From Arthrobacter sp. ISL-65 (GTDB lineage: Bacteria > Actinomycetota > Actinomycetes > Actinomycetales > Micrococcaceae), in contig NZ_JAGGPN010000019.1 of the NCBI RefSeq assembly GCF_018613795.1, forward strand, positions 62,001 to 126,000: a stretch of 64,000 bases of DNA, read 5' to 3'. The position numbers and the translations under genes are program-made. The notes beneath the pieces were generated by a model, which saw nothing but the letters and a program-made list of their open reading frames with translations, did no database searches and was not told the origin of the DNA. The stretch's first letter is position 1; every line of letters starts with the position of its first letter. Shown one piece after another: positions 8,434 to 18,339 of this stretch.

Positions 8434-8912
8434 GCGAACTGACTATCACAGCCCTGCGCTTTGGGTTCCTGCTTCTTCTCTGGGTTCTCATCTTCAGCAT
8501 CGTCTCCGCCATGCGGCGCGATCTCATGATTGGACGCAAGGCGGCCACCGGCGCCCCCACGGCACGACAGGTGCGGAAGAACCCGGAACTCGCCGAACCG
8601 GCCCCCGCGCCGGCAAAGCAGCAGGCCCGCCAGTTGCTCGTCACCGAAGGCCCGCTCAAGGGCCGCACGGTCCCACTGGCTGCCAGCCCCATCCTGCTGG
8701 GACGCGCGCAGGAGGCCACACTGGTACTCGAGGATGACTACGCTTCCGGCAGGCACGCCCGGCTCTTTCCGCAGGGAAGCCGCTGGTTCATCGAAGACCT
8801 CGGCTCCACCAACGGCACCTATCTGGCCGACCAGCAGCTCACCAGGGCCCTGCCCGTGGACCTTGGTGTACCCGTGAGAATCGGCAAGACGGTCATTGAA
8901 TTGAGGCCGTAG
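8430..8912 (+). CDS. fhaB: FhaB (FipA), membrane-anchored FHA domain protein
   Basis: A 160-aa protein with one N-terminal membrane helix (residues about 8-27, ALRFGFLLLLWVLIFSIV), a linker, and an FHA domain from about residue 65 to the end (LLGRAQEATL, SGRHARL, GSTNGTYLAD). In Mycobacterium the orthologue links FtsZ and FtsQ and is phosphorylated by PknA. Start and the fhaA stop share ATGA, implying coupled translation. Confidence 0.94.
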   Translation: MSELTITALRFGFLLLLWVLIFSIVSAMRRDLMIGRKAATGAPTARQVRKNPELAEPAPAPAKQQARQLLVTEGPLKGRTVPLAASPILLGRAQEATLVLEDDYASGRHARLFPQGSRWFIEDLGSTNGTYLADQQLTRALPVDLGVPVRIGKTVIELRP

Positions 8913-8914
8913 AC

Positions 8915-10735
8915 ATGGCCGCTCCGGACATGCCCGCGGGCGAGGTGCCAGCCTCGCCTCGGCCCCTTATCCTGCGCTATGCGGCGCGTTCCGACGTCGG
9001 CCGCATCCGCGCGAAGAACGACGACTCCGCCTACGTGGGGCGGCACCTGGCCGTCGTGGCGGACGGCATGGGCGGCCACGCCGGCGGCGATGTTGCTTCC
9101 GCCGCCACTGTCCTGGACATGATCCACCTGGACACCGACGACTACGATGACGACGCCGGCACCGTGCTGGCCGACGAGATCCAGACCGCCAACTCGCTGC
9201 TCTCGGAACTCGTTCACATCAATCCCAAGCTGGCGGGCATGGGCACCACCGTGACCGCCCTGCTGCTGGCCGAGGGCAAGCTCCATTTCGCCCACATCGG
9301 CGACTCCCGCGCCTACCGCCTGCGCGACGGCGAGTTCGAACAGATCAGCATCGACCACACGTTCGTCCAGCGCCTCATCGACGAGGGCCGGCTGCGCCCC
9401 GAAGAAGCGGAAACCCATCCGCACAAGAACGTCCTGATGCGCGTCCTCGGTGACGTCGATGCGAGCCCCGAACTGGACCTCGCCACCATCGATGTGCAGC
9501 CCGGAGAGCGCTGGCTGCTCTGCTCCGACGGTTTGAATTACGTTGCGGGCCATGTCGTGGAGCGCACCGTGCGGGAAACGCCGGATCTGAGCGAATGCGT
9601 CGAGACGCTCGTTGACCTCACCCTGGAGGCGGGCGCGCCGGACAACGTCACCGTTGTCATGGTGGAAATCGTGGAGGAAACGCCCGACGACGTCAGCACG
9701 GCCGCCGTCGAAATCGTCCCTGACGCCGGACAACCGGAAGCGATTACCGGGACGAAGGCTGCGGCCCCGGCAGAGCCATCCGCTGCCCCGGGTTCCGTAG
9801 CCGCCGATTCGGGGCCAAGTGATTCGAAGCCTGGATCCACATTTCCTCCCGCCCCGCCGGCCGCGGTTCCCGCAGCAGATCCCGCGTCCGGCAGCTCCGG
9901 GCCTGATCGGACATCCGAGCCCGACGCCACGGGTGACGGCGCCGGCAACCCGCCGTCGAACGAGCCGTCCACCAGCACCGATCCCCACCTGGGTGAACAC
10001 CTGTCCGCGGAGGTACTGCGCGAGGAGCTGTCCTCCCGGCCCCACATCCTCGTCGGCGCCGCCGTCGCTGCTGCCGAGACCGGTTCCATCCCCACCATTG
10101 CTGGCCGCACCGTCGCGCGCCGCGCGGCAACCGTCCTGACGCACAAGTCAGACCACGCCCGCGAGGTGGCCGAGGAATTCATGCCCGTGAGGCGTCCACG
10201 CCGCTGGCTCACCCTGGGAATTGCGGGCGCCGCACTCCTGGTCCTCGCCGTCGGGCTTTGGCTCGGTTACGCCTGGACCCAGACGCGCTACTACATCGGT
10301 GAATTCGATCAGCGGGTGGCCATCTTCAACGGCGTCTCCCAGCGCCTCGGCCCCGTCCAGCTCTCTACCCTGGAAGCGGTCACGGACATCCGGATGGATT
10401 CGCTGCCCCAGTTCTCGCAGCAGCGGGTCCGCCAGACCGTCCCCGCGCGGGATCTGTACGATGCCCAGCGGATCGTCAAGAACCTTGAGCGCACGGGAAG
10501 CACCGCACCCTCGGATGAGTGCCTGACTCCATCTCCGACTGCCACCGCCTCGGCCTCGGCCTCGGCCTCGCGGAAGGCTACGGCATCAGCCACGGCCAAG
10601 GCCTCCGCCACCCCGAAGCCATCAGCCACGCCCCCGAAGGCGAGCACAACCGCCAAGTCGACGGCAACGCCAACTGCAACAGCCGGAGCCTCGGCCGTAC
10701 CCACCCCAACCGCAACCTGTGAGGGGGGCCAATGA
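8915..10735 (+). CDS. pstP: PstP, membrane PP2C-type Ser/Thr protein phosphatase
   Basis: A 606-aa protein that removes phosphate from PknA, PknB and their substrates. The PPM catalytic domain fills residues about 12-245 with all metal-binding motifs: KNDDSAYVG, VADGMGGHAGGD, HIGDSRAYRLRDG, LLCSDGL and PDNVTVVMVE. A long Pro/Ala/Ser-rich linker follows, then one membrane helix at about 430-452 (ITLGIAGAALLVLAVG-type), a short extracellular domain and a repetitive Ser/Thr/Ala/Lys/Pro tail of about 80 residues. The linker and tail make it longer than the roughly 510 aa of mycobacterial PstP. It starts 2 nt after the fhaB stop and overlaps rodA by 4 nt. Confidence 0.95.
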   Translation: MAAPDMPAGEVPASPRPLILRYAARSDVGRIRAKNDDSAYVGRHLAVVADGMGGHAGGDVASAATVLDMIHLDTDDYDDDAGTVLADEIQTANSLLSELVHINPKLAGMGTTVTALLLAEGKLHFAHIGDSRAYRLRDGEFEQISIDHTFVQRLIDEGRLRPEEAETHPHKNVLMRVLGDVDASPELDLATIDVQPGERWLLCSDGLNYVAGHVVERTVRETPDLSECVETLVDLTLEAGAPDNVTVVMVEIVEETPDDVSTAAVEIVPDAGQPEAITGTKAAAPAEPSAAPGSVAADSGPSDSKPGSTFPPAPPAAVPAADPASGSSGPDRTSEPDATGDGAGNPPSNEPSTSTDPHLGEHLSAEVLREELSSRPHILVGAAVAAAETGSIPTIAGRTVARRAATVLTHKSDHAREVAEEFMPVRRPRRWLTLGIAGAALLVLAVGLWLGYAWTQTRYYIGEFDQRVAIFNGVSQRLGPVQLSTLEAVTDIRMDSLPQFSQQRVRQTVPARDLYDAQRIVKNLERTGSTAPSDECLTPSPTATASASASASRKATASATAKASATPKPSATPPKASTTAKSTATPTATAGASAVPTPTATCEGGQ

Positions 10736-12186
10736 GCCACGCCGACACCATGCCCAAACCCCGGCGCAACGTGGAACTGCTGTTGCTCGTACTCGCCCTG
10801 TCGGTCAGCATCGGCGCCAATGCACTGATCAGCATCGACGAACAGACCTCACTGGACACGGACTTCTGGTTCCAGTCCAGCCTGCTCGCTGTCGCGTCCC
10901 TGGTGTTCCATGTGGTCCTCCGGCTCCGGGCTAAGTATGCCGATCCGGTAATACTTCCGCTGGTCGTTACCCTGAACGGCCTCGGCTTGGCGATGATCCA
11001 CCGGCTCGACGCTCCGGGGGAAGACACCGGCAACAATCAGCTGCGCTGGACCGTCATCGCCATGGCCGTTGCCATCGCCGTGATCTGGTTCCTCAAGGAC
11101 CACCGTGTCCTGCGCCGCTTCACCTACATTTCCCTGGCCGTCAGCGCCCTGCTCCTGATACTTCCGCTGGTCCCCGGCATCTCCGCAGGCGAAATCCTCG
11201 GCGCCCGGGTCTGGATTCGCCTCGGTCCGATGACGTTTCAGCCTGGTGAGGTCGCCAAGATCACCCTCGCCATATTCTTTGCCGGGTATCTTTCCTCGAA
11301 CCGCGACCTCATCATGCTGGCCGGCCGCAAGATCGGCCCCATGCAGTTCCCCCGGTTCAAGGACATGGGTCCCATGATCACGGCCTGGCTCGTGAGCATC
11401 GGCGTGCTGATCTTCCAGCGCGACCTCGGGTCGTCCGTGCTGTTCTTCGGCCTGTTCATCGTGATGATCTACGTGGCCACCAGCCGCATCAGCTGGGTGG
11501 TCATCGGCCTCACCCTGATCCTCGGCGGCGGCTTCGTGGCGTCCAAGGTCTTCTCGCACGTTGGCCTGCGCATCGACAGCTGGCTCAATGCCTTCACGGA
11601 GGAAGTTTTCGGCCGTTCCCCCGGCGGCAGCGGCCAGATCGTCGAAGGCCTGTTCGGCATGGCCAGCGGCGGACTCGTGGGCACCGGCCTCGGACAGGGC
11701 CGGCCCAATCTGGTGCCGTTCGCCAACAGCGACATGATCATCGCCTCCTTCGGCGAGGAGCTGGGCCTGATCGGCCTCTTCGCCATCGTGATGATGTACC
11801 TGCTGCTCTTCACCCGCGGTTTCCGTGCGGCCCTCGGCACCCGCGACGCCTTCGGCAAGCTCCTCGCCTGCGGCCTGTCCTTCGCGGTGGCCCTGCAGTG
11901 CTTCGTGGTGATCGGCGGCGTCACGCGGCTGATTCCGCTGACCGGCCTCACCACGCCGTTCCTGGCCGCTGGTGGCTCCTCGCTGCTGGCCAACTGGATC
12001 ATCGTTGGCCTGCTGCTGATGATCTCGCACACGGCCCGCGGCCCGGTGGACACCTCACCAATGCAGCCCGGCCGCACACCTGAGGCGCAGAAGCCGGTGC
12101 CGGTGACAGCCGCAGGAAGCCGGCAGGACCGGAACACCACACAGACTCTCCCAGACGCTCCCACCGAGGCGGTGAAACACCTGTGA
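10732..12186 (+). CDS. rodA: RodA/FtsW family SEDS peptidoglycan glycosyltransferase
   Basis: A 484-aa polytopic membrane enzyme (10-12 helices) that polymerises lipid II glycan strands with its partner PBP encoded next. The conserved SEDS catalytic Asp is about D230 in FQRDLGSSVLFF. Other family blocks are RIDSWLNAF, GLVGTGLGQGRPNLVPFANSD and the terminal GGVTRLIPLTGLTTPFLAAGG. The ATG overlaps the pstP stop (ATGA) and its stop overlaps the pbpA GTG. The Arg/Thr-rich cytoplasmic tail is a possible kinase target (inference). Confidence 0.95.
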   Translation: MSHADTMPKPRRNVELLLLVLALSVSIGANALISIDEQTSLDTDFWFQSSLLAVASLVFHVVLRLRAKYADPVILPLVVTLNGLGLAMIHRLDAPGEDTGNNQLRWTVIAMAVAIAVIWFLKDHRVLRRFTYISLAVSALLLILPLVPGISAGEILGARVWIRLGPMTFQPGEVAKITLAIFFAGYLSSNRDLIMLAGRKIGPMQFPRFKDMGPMITAWLVSIGVLIFQRDLGSSVLFFGLFIVMIYVATSRISWVVIGLTLILGGGFVASKVFSHVGLRIDSWLNAFTEEVFGRSPGGSGQIVEGLFGMASGGLVGTGLGQGRPNLVPFANSDMIIASFGEELGLIGLFAIVMMYLLLFTRGFRAALGTRDAFGKLLACGLSFAVALQCFVVIGGVTRLIPLTGLTTPFLAAGGSSLLANWIIVGLLLMISHTARGPVDTSPMQPGRTPEAQKPVPVTAAGSRQDRNTTQTLPDAPTEAVKHL

Positions 12187-13637
12187 ACCAGGCCATTCGA
12201 CATTCATGGATCGCCGCGATCGCCATGTTCGCCCTGATTTTCGGTGCGATCAGCTACGTCCAGGTGGTGGGTGCGGACGAGCTCAAGGCCAATCCGTGGA
12301 ACAGGCGAGCCATACTGCAGAACTACTGCAATGACCGGGGGGCGATCCTCGTGGGTGGCTCCGCCATCGCCGAATCCGTCCCGGGCAATGAATCCTGCAA
12401 GTTCCAGCGCCGGTACAACCAGCCTGACCTGTACGCGGGGCTGACGGGATACTTCTCCCGGAGCTACGGGGTCACCGGCCTCGAAAGCGCCATGGATGCC
12501 CAGCTGGCCGGAAGTTCGGACCAGCTGTTCTTCGACCGGATCGGGCAGCTCTTCCTGGGCAACCAGCCCAAGGGCGCGTCCGTCGAGCTGACCATTGACC
12601 CCAAGATCCAGAAGCTGGCGTACGACCTCATCCCGGACGGCCAGCGGGGGTCGATCGTCGTGACCGATCCCAAGACGGGCAACATCCTCGCCATGGTCAG
12701 CAAACCGTCCTATGATCCCAACCTCATCGCCACCCAGGACGTCGCCAAGGAGCAGGCCGCTTACAACGAGGCCATCAAGGTCCCGGGCGTCAATCTGAAC
12801 CCCTCGGTCAGCGGCCCCACGGGCGCCCTGCTGGCACCGGGCTCGGTTTTCAAGCTGGTGGACACGGCAGCAGCCCTGAAGTCGGGCAAGTACAACGCCG
12901 ACAGCGTGCTGCCCAACCCGGCCCAGATGAGCTTCCCGGGCATCCAGTACCAGCTGCCCAACTACGCCGGCGGCAACTGCTACACCCGGAACACAGCGAG
13001 CTTCGCGTTCGCGCTGCAGCAGTCATGCAACACGCCCTTCGCCAGTATTGCCCGCGATCTCGGGGAAAACGCGATAGCCCAGCAGGCCAGCAAGTTCGGC
13101 TTCAATTCAGACCTCGGCGACCAGCTCAAGCTGGATTACGCCCCCAGCGTCTTCCCCTCGGACCTCGACGACGCCGGATTGGCGCAGTCCGCCATCGGCC
13201 AGCGCGACGTCCGTGCGACGCCGCTCCAGATCGCGCTGATGACCTCGGCCATTGCCAACAGCGGAGTGCAGATGGCGCCGAACCTGATCAAGGCCGTACG
13301 TTCCCCGGACCTCCGTGTGATCGACGAACCGAAGCCGGCGGCTTTGCGAACCTCGACGACGCCGGAGATCGCCGGACAGATCACCGACTGGATGACCAGC
13401 GTGGTCAGCGAGGGCATCGGCTCCGGCGCCGCCGTCCCCGGCGTCGAGGTCGCCGGCAAGACCGGCACCGCCGAGCTCGGGAACGGCCTGAACAACTCTT
13501 GGTTTACGGGGTTCGCCCCGGCTAACGATCCGCAAGTGTCCGTCACCGTCGTCATGCAGGGTGTGGACATCAGCACCGGAGCACAGCTAACCAGTCCGAA
13601 CGCAAAGAAGATTTTTGAGGCGGTGTTGAATAAGTGA
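12183..13637 (+). CDS. pbpA: PbpA, class B penicillin-binding protein (transpeptidase)
   Basis: A 484-aa bitopic protein with an uncleaved N-terminal membrane helix ([19 protein letters not shown]) and an extracellular transpeptidase domain that cross-links peptidoglycan. The acyl-serine motif is PGSVFKL (Ser near residue 222), the second motif QQSCN (Ser near 281), and the third AGKTGTAEL (Lys near 425). It starts with GTG overlapping the rodA stop. The pair is the elongation/septation SEDS-bPBP unit of actinobacteria. Its stop overlaps pknA as GTGA. Confidence 0.95.
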   Translation: MNQAIRHSWIAAIAMFALIFGAISYVQVVGADELKANPWNRRAILQNYCNDRGAILVGGSAIAESVPGNESCKFQRRYNQPDLYAGLTGYFSRSYGVTGLESAMDAQLAGSSDQLFFDRIGQLFLGNQPKGASVELTIDPKIQKLAYDLIPDGQRGSIVVTDPKTGNILAMVSKPSYDPNLIATQDVAKEQAAYNEAIKVPGVNLNPSVSGPTGALLAPGSVFKLVDTAAALKSGKYNADSVLPNPAQMSFPGIQYQLPNYAGGNCYTRNTASFAFALQQSCNTPFASIARDLGENAIAQQASKFGFNSDLGDQLKLDYAPSVFPSDLDDAGLAQSAIGQRDVRATPLQIALMTSAIANSGVQMAPNLIKAVRSPDLRVIDEPKPAALRTSTTPEIAGQITDWMTSVVSEGIGSGAAVPGVEVAGKTGTAELGNGLNNSWFTGFAPANDPQVSVTVVMQGVDISTGAQLTSPNAKKIFEAVLNK

Positions 13638-15502
13638 GGCCTACATCGGGAATCACCCTCGGCGGCAGATTCCAGTTGACCACGCGTATCGCGATCGGCG
13701 GCATGGGTGAAGTCTGGAAGGCCAAGGACCAGATCCTGGGCCGGATCGTGGCCATCAAGGTGCTCAAAGAGGAGTACACGGGCGACCCCGGCTTCCTCCA
13801 GCGGTTCCGCGCCGAAGCCCGCCACACCGCGCTCCTCAACCACGTGGGCATCGCCAACGTCTTCGACTACGGCGAGGAGGAAGGCTCCGCCTACCTGGTG
13901 ATGGAGCTGGTCCCCGGGCAGCCGCTGAGCAGCATCATCGAGCACGAGCAGGTGCTCTCACCGGACCGGACGCTGTCCATCATGGCGCAGACGGCGCGGG
14001 CACTGTCCGTGGCCCACGCCCAGGGCCTGGTGCACCGTGACATCAAGCCCGGAAACCTGCTCATCACCCCGGACGGGCGGGTCAAGGTCACCGACTTCGG
14101 CATCGCGCGCCTGGCGGACCAGGTGCCGCTGACCCAGACCGGCCAGGTCATGGGCACCGCCCAGTACCTCGCCCCCGAACAGGCCACCGGCCAGACCGCA
14201 ACCGGCGCCTCGGACATCTACTCGCTCGGCGTCATCGGCTACGAGTGCCTCAGCGGGCACCGGCCGTTCTCCGGCGAATCCCAGATTGCCATCGCCCTGG
14301 CCCAGGTCAACGATGCGCCGCCGCCCCTGCCTGAGTCGCTGTCCAAGCCGGTCCGGGCGCTACTAATGTCCATGCTGGCCAAGGATCCGAAGAACCGCCC
14401 GGCCAACGCCATCAAACTGGCCGAGGCAGCCGAGGCCATCCGCAACGGTGACATCCCGGCAGCCCACGCCGCCGTCCCCGGCATGCTCCTGTACGAAGGG
14501 GGCACCGGCGCCATGACGGCCCCGGTGAATATCGCCACGGCACCAACCGGCGTGATCGGCTCGGAGAAGAGCCCGGCGGCGGCCACCTCCGCGCTGCCCG
14601 TGCTCGGCGCGGCAGCCGCGGGAGCTGCCGCTGGCGGAGCCGCGGCTGCGGCCGCCGGGAACCCCACCGATGCGGCCCCCACGCGGGCGGGGAGCACGCT
14701 GTCGCGTGCCGATGCCCTGGCCGCCGAGCGCAGTTGGGACCAAGAAGAGGACCAGTACGCAGCACCGTACGACGGCGAACCCGCCGATGAGCCCGAGCGG
14801 CGGAAGCGCAGCCCGTGGACCTGGCCGCTGATCGCCCTGATCCTGCTGGTGCTGTTCGTCGTCGCCGGCATCCTTCTGAGCCAGGGCGGCTTCCTGTTCC
14901 CGGGCCAGAGCCCTGCCGCCACCACGTCGAGCACACCCAGCCGCAGTGTGAGCACCAGTTCCACCCCCACGCCCACCCAGACGTCGGAGACGCCGACGCC
15001 CACACCGACACCGACGCCGAAGCCGACGCAGTCCACTCCCGCGGCCATCAACGTCATTCCGGACGCGTACCTCGGCAAGCAGTACAGCGAGGTCCGCGCC
15101 GAACTGATCGCGCTCGGGCTCAAGGTCAACGGCGATGAAGTCTTCAACGCCGCCACACCAGGCACTGTCACGGACCTCAACCCGTCCGGCCCGCTGCAGG
15201 CCGGCGACACCGTAAAGGTCACGTATTCCAAGGGACCGAAGCAGATCGCCGTCCCGGACATCAGCACGGGCAGCAGCGAGTCCGAAGTCCAGTCAGCCAT
15301 CGAAAAAGCCGGTCTGCGCTGGCAAAAGGGTGCCGACGAGCCCGGCGATCCCGGCCAGGACGCCGGAACCTTCGTCCGTTCCGAGCCCCAAAGCGGCCGG
15401 GAGGTCGACGCCGGCACTGTCGTGACTTACCACCTGTCCGAGGCGCTGATCCCCACCCCCTCGTCCACGCCCACGCCAAGCGGCTCGCCGACCGGACCAT
15501 AA
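13634..15502 (+). CDS. pknA: PknA-type Ser/Thr protein kinase with two PASTA domains
   Basis: A 622-aa membrane kinase controlling cell shape and division. The kinase domain runs from residues about 8 to 270: the ATP-binding loop [14 protein letters not shown], catalytic Lys in VAIKVL (about 42), HRDIKPGN (about 135), DFGIARL (about 154) and the APEQ segment. A low-complexity Ala linker, one membrane helix (about 395-417), a Thr/Pro-rich stalk and two extracellular PASTA repeats (about 472-537 and 538-610) follow. Mycobacterial PknA is about 430 aa and lacks PASTA domains, so this copy differs in being able to bind peptidoglycan fragments itself. The name follows gene position between pbpA and pknB. 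Confidence 0.92.
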   Translation: MRPTSGITLGGRFQLTTRIAIGGMGEVWKAKDQILGRIVAIKVLKEEYTGDPGFLQRFRAEARHTALLNHVGIANVFDYGEEEGSAYLVMELVPGQPLSSIIEHEQVLSPDRTLSIMAQTARALSVAHAQGLVHRDIKPGNLLITPDGRVKVTDFGIARLADQVPLTQTGQVMGTAQYLAPEQATGQTATGASDIYSLGVIGYECLSGHRPFSGESQIAIALAQVNDAPPPLPESLSKPVRALLMSMLAKDPKNRPANAIKLAEAAEAIRNGDIPAAHAAVPGMLLYEGGTGAMTAPVNIATAPTGVIGSEKSPAAATSALPVLGAAAAGAAAGGAAAAAAGNPTDAAPTRAGSTLSRADALAAERSWDQEEDQYAAPYDGEPADEPERRKRSPWTWPLIALILLVLFVVAGILLSQGGFLFPGQSPAATTSSTPSRSVSTSSTPTPTQTSETPTPTPTPTPKPTQSTPAAINVIPDAYLGKQYSEVRAELIALGLKVNGDEVFNAATPGTVTDLNPSGPLQAGDTVKVTYSKGPKQIAVPDISTGSSESEVQSAIEKAGLRWQKGADEPGDPGQDAGTFVRSEPQSGREVDAGTVVTYHLSEALIPTPSSTPTPSGSPTGP

Positions 15503-15505
15503 GCC

Positions 15506-17449
15506 GTGACCACGCCGCGAACTCCGTCACACCGGGAAGACAACATCCCGGTGACCAGTCAGCGCGTCCTGAACGGACGCTATGAACTCGGGGAACTCAT
15601 CGGCCGCGGGGGCATGGCCGATGTGCACCGTGGCCTGGACACCCGGCTGGGCCGGACGGTCGCCATCAAGCTGCTCCGCCCGGACCTGGCCCGGGACCCC
15701 CAGTTCCAGGCCAGGTTCAAGCGCGAGGCCCAGGCCGTCGCAGCCCTGAACCATCCGTCGATCGTGGCCATCTACGACACGGGCGAACACACCGTGCCGG
15801 GCGACGCGCATGACCAGGTCCGCGTTCCCTACATCGTCATGGAGTTCGTGGCGGGCAAGACTCTCCGGGACCTGATCAGGGCCGGTGACATCACCATTGA
15901 CCAGGCCGTGGAGTACACCCTGGGTGTCCTGTCTGCACTGGAATACAGCCACAAGGCCGGCATCGTGCACCGGGACATTAAACCTGCGAATGTGATGTAC
16001 TGCGCGAACTCGGACATGGTCAAGGTCATGGACTTCGGCATTGCCCGCGCGGTGGCCGATTCCTCCGCGACCATGACCCAGACCCAGGCGGTGGTGGGCA
16101 CCGCCCAGTACCTGTCGCCGGAGCAGGCGCGCGGCGAAGCAGTGGACGCCCGCAGCGACCTGTATTCGGCAGGCTGCCTGCTGTACGAAACTATGACCGG
16201 CCGCCCGCCCTTCGTGGGTGAAAGCCCCGTATCTGTGGCGTACCAGCATGTCCGCGAGAAGCCGGAACCACCCAGCAACTTCAACCATCAGATCTCCGGA
16301 GCGCTGGACAGCGTGCTGGAAAAGGCGCTGCAGAAGAACCGTGCGGACCGTTTCCAGGACGCCGCGGCCTTCCGCCGTGCGCTGCGGGCCGCTAACAACG
16401 GGATCGCCGTTCCGGCATTGTCGCCAAGCGAAGCGCCGACGGACCCCAATGACATTCCTGAGCCGCACCGCACGCCGCCCACCGAAGCGTTTTCCATGAC
16501 CGGAGCCAGCTTCCTCGACGACGCTCCCGTGGGCCGCCTGCGCCGTACCCGGGACATGGACGATGATGCGTCCGTGCTGCCGGCCGATGCCGCGGCGGTC
16601 TACGAGACGGCCGAGCACGATGAACTTCCGCTGGGCCTGCCCCGCGAACGGCAGCGATCGGGCTTACAGAAGTCCCGCCGTCGGGCCTGGATTACGACAT
16701 TCGTGCTCTTCACGCTCCTGGTGCTGGCCGGCGGCGGCCTGTGGTTCTACAACTTCCTCAACCAGCCGCCTGCCGAACCGGCACGCGTCGCGATTCCCTC
16801 GGTCGAGAAGCTTTCCGAATCAGAGGCGCTGCAGACGCTCTACGACGCGAAGCTGCGGCCACAGATCAAGCGGGTGCAGCACGACGCGATCGCCAAGGGC
16901 ACCGCCATTGGCACCGCGCCGCCGGCGGGATCGTCGCTGGAACCGGACTCGGAAATAGTCCTGAACATCTCTTCAGGCCCCAGTGCCGTCAAGATCCCGG
17001 AGACGCTGCCGGGACGGACGGAAGCGGCAGCCCGGGACATCCTGCGTCAGGCGGGACTGGTGGGCGCGCCGTCCACCACCATGGCCAACAGCGCCACTGT
17101 TCCGGCGGGCCTGGTGATCACCACCAAGCCGGCGCCGGGTCAGCAGGTGGCGGTGGGGAGCACCGTTGAGATCCTGGTGTCCACAGGCAAGGTGGTCATG
17201 CCGGAGCTTCGCGGCATGACCCGTGCCGAGGCCGAGGCAGCGCTCAAGGAGCTCGGCCTGGTTGCCGTCATCAGTGAGGCGGAGAACTCCCAGGTCCAGC
17301 CGGGCAAGGTGACCGGCCAGAGCGATCCGATCAACTCGCTCGTGGAGCAGGGCAAGGCCATCACCGTGACGGTGGCCAGGGCCCCGGCTCCGGCGCCCGC
17401 ACCCACCCCGACGCCGACCCCGACGCCGAGCCCCACCAAGGGCAAGTAG
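15506..17449 (+). CDS. pknB: PknB-type Ser/Thr protein kinase with three PASTA domains
   Basis: A 647-aa membrane kinase that senses muropeptides or lipid II. The GTG at 15506, 3 nt after pknA, is used; a later GTG at 15551 is also possible since neither has a clear Shine-Dalgarno. Kinase motifs are GRGGMADVHRG, AIKLLRPD, HRDIKPANVMY, MDFGIARA and the activation-loop threonines in ATMTQTQAVVGTAQYLSPEQ. The membrane helix is near 393-416. Three PASTA repeats follow at about 427-493, 494-560 and 562-630, then a Pro/Thr tail. Mycobacterial PknB has four. It is last in the operon and ends before a strong convergent terminator. Confidence 0.95.
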   Translation: MTTPRTPSHREDNIPVTSQRVLNGRYELGELIGRGGMADVHRGLDTRLGRTVAIKLLRPDLARDPQFQARFKREAQAVAALNHPSIVAIYDTGEHTVPGDAHDQVRVPYIVMEFVAGKTLRDLIRAGDITIDQAVEYTLGVLSALEYSHKAGIVHRDIKPANVMYCANSDMVKVMDFGIARAVADSSATMTQTQAVVGTAQYLSPEQARGEAVDARSDLYSAGCLLYETMTGRPPFVGESPVSVAYQHVREKPEPPSNFNHQISGALDSVLEKALQKNRADRFQDAAAFRRALRAANNGIAVPALSPSEAPTDPNDIPEPHRTPPTEAFSMTGASFLDDAPVGRLRRTRDMDDDASVLPADAAAVYETAEHDELPLGLPRERQRSGLQKSRRRAWITTFVLFTLLVLAGGGLWFYNFLNQPPAEPARVAIPSVEKLSESEALQTLYDAKLRPQIKRVQHDAIAKGTAIGTAPPAGSSLEPDSEIVLNISSGPSAVKIPETLPGRTEAAARDILRQAGLVGAPSTTMANSATVPAGLVITTKPAPGQQVAVGSTVEILVSTGKVVMPELRGMTRAEAEAALKELGLVAVISEAENSQVQPGKVTGQSDPINSLVEQGKAITVTVARAPAPAPAPTPTPTPTPSPTKGK

Positions 17450-17468
17450 AGCCCTCCGCGTGAATCAG

Positions 17469-17505
17469 TAAAGGACCAGACAGCCGCAAGCTGTCTGGTC
17501 CTTTA
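17469..17505. terminator. Bidirectional terminator between pknB and pabA
   Basis: A perfect 16-bp stem (17469-17484 with 17490-17505) and a CGCAA loop lie between two convergent genes. The stem ends in TTTA on one strand and AAAG/TTTA on the other, so it can serve both directions. Confidence 0.85.
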
Positions 17506-17528
17506 CTTCGCTCTGGTGCCGGCCCCGG

Positions 17529-18170
17529 CTAGTGCTGGATAAGGGGGCTGAGCTTGGCTGCCCGTTCGGCCGCACCCTTCACGCCAAGCGACTCGAGCCA
17601 GTTGCCAAGCATCTGGTAGCCGCCCTCGGTCAGCACGGACTCGGGGTGGAACTGGACACCGCACAGCGGCGCGGTGCGGTGCTGCAGCCCCATGATGACG
17701 CCGCTGGCGGTTTCCGCCGTGATCTCCAGGATCTCCGGAATCGTGTCCCGGACGGCAGCCAGGGAGTGGTAGCGCGTGGCCGTCACGGGGGACGGCAGCC
17801 CGGCAAAAACGCTGGCCCCGTCGTGCTGGACCAGGGAGGTCTTGCCGTGCATGAGCTCCGGGGCATGGGTCACCGTTCCGCCGTACGCCTCCGCAAGTGC
17901 CTGGTGCCCGAGGCAGACGCCAAACATCGGCTTCGTTTTCTCCCCGCACCAACGGATCAGCTCGATGCAGACCCCCGCTTCGGACGGCGAACCCGGGCCG
18001 GGCGAGATGAGTATGCCGTCGCGCGTTTCCGCCATTTCGATCGCCTCGGCGAGGGTCACATCATCATTGCGGACCACTGTTGTCTCGGCGCCCAGCTCCT
18101 GGAGGTAGCCCACCAGGGTGTAGACGAAGCTGTCGTAGTTGTCCACGACGAGAATCTTTGCTGTACTCAT
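17529..18170 (-). CDS. pabA: Glutamine amidotransferase of anthranilate/4-amino-4-deoxychorismate synthase
   Basis: A 213-aa class I GATase that supplies ammonia from glutamine for folate (PabA) or tryptophan (TrpG) synthesis. The triad is C86 in GVCLGHQ, H175 and E177 in FHPES; NYDSFVYTL and ISPGPGSPSEAG complete the fold. The paralogues cannot be separated by sequence alone; the same gene beside pknB in mycobacteria is called trpG or pabA. It is the last gene of a three-gene minus-strand unit, and its ATG overlaps the stop of the 56-aa gene. Confidence 0.9.
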   Translation of the reverse strand: MSTAKILVVDNYDSFVYTLVGYLQELGAETTVVRNDDVTLAEAIEMAETRDGILISPGPGSPSEAGVCIELIRWCGEKTKPMFGVCLGHQALAEAYGGTVTHAPELMHGKTSLVQHDGASVFAGLPSPVTATRYHSLAAVRDTIPEILEITAETASGVIMGLQHRTAPLCGVQFHPESVLTEGGYQMLGNWLESLGVKGAAERAAKLSPLIQH

Positions 18171-18337
18171 GGGTTTCTTGGCGCACCAATCGTTGAGTCG
18201 GTGAATTGGGTGAACTGGGACATCCAGGGGAAAAGGAACTCGACCATCAGGAACACGGCGCCGGCAGCCAGCAGCACCGACGTGAGGACACGGAGCCAGA
18301 GCGGGCCGGGGAGATGACGGAAAATCCAGCCGTACAT
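18167..18337 (-). CDS. Small membrane protein between sortase and pabA
   Basis: A 56-aa ORF starting MYGWIFRHLPGPLWLRVL with one membrane helix (about residues 16-35, then EFLFPWM), ending GAPRNP. Its TGA overlaps the pabA ATG, and it starts 2 nt after the sortase stop, so it is tightly embedded in the operon. Similar small proteins occur next to sortase/pabA in other actinobacteria, from memory. Function is unknown; the position suggests a partner of the sortase. Support is the overlap and the membrane profile. Confidence 0.75.
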   Translation of the reverse strand: MYGWIFRHLPGPLWLRVLTSVLLAAGAVFLMVEFLFPWMSQFTQFTDSTIGAPRNP

Positions 18338-18339
18338 GC

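Noticed and set aside
10849-12030. 393-aa minus-strand ORF
   Set aside because: Shadow of rodA: His/Asp/Glu-rich sequence with no domain, while the plus strand encodes a complete SEDS protein.
14239-15417. 392-aa minus-strand ORF
   Set aside because: Shadow of the linker and PASTA region of pknA.
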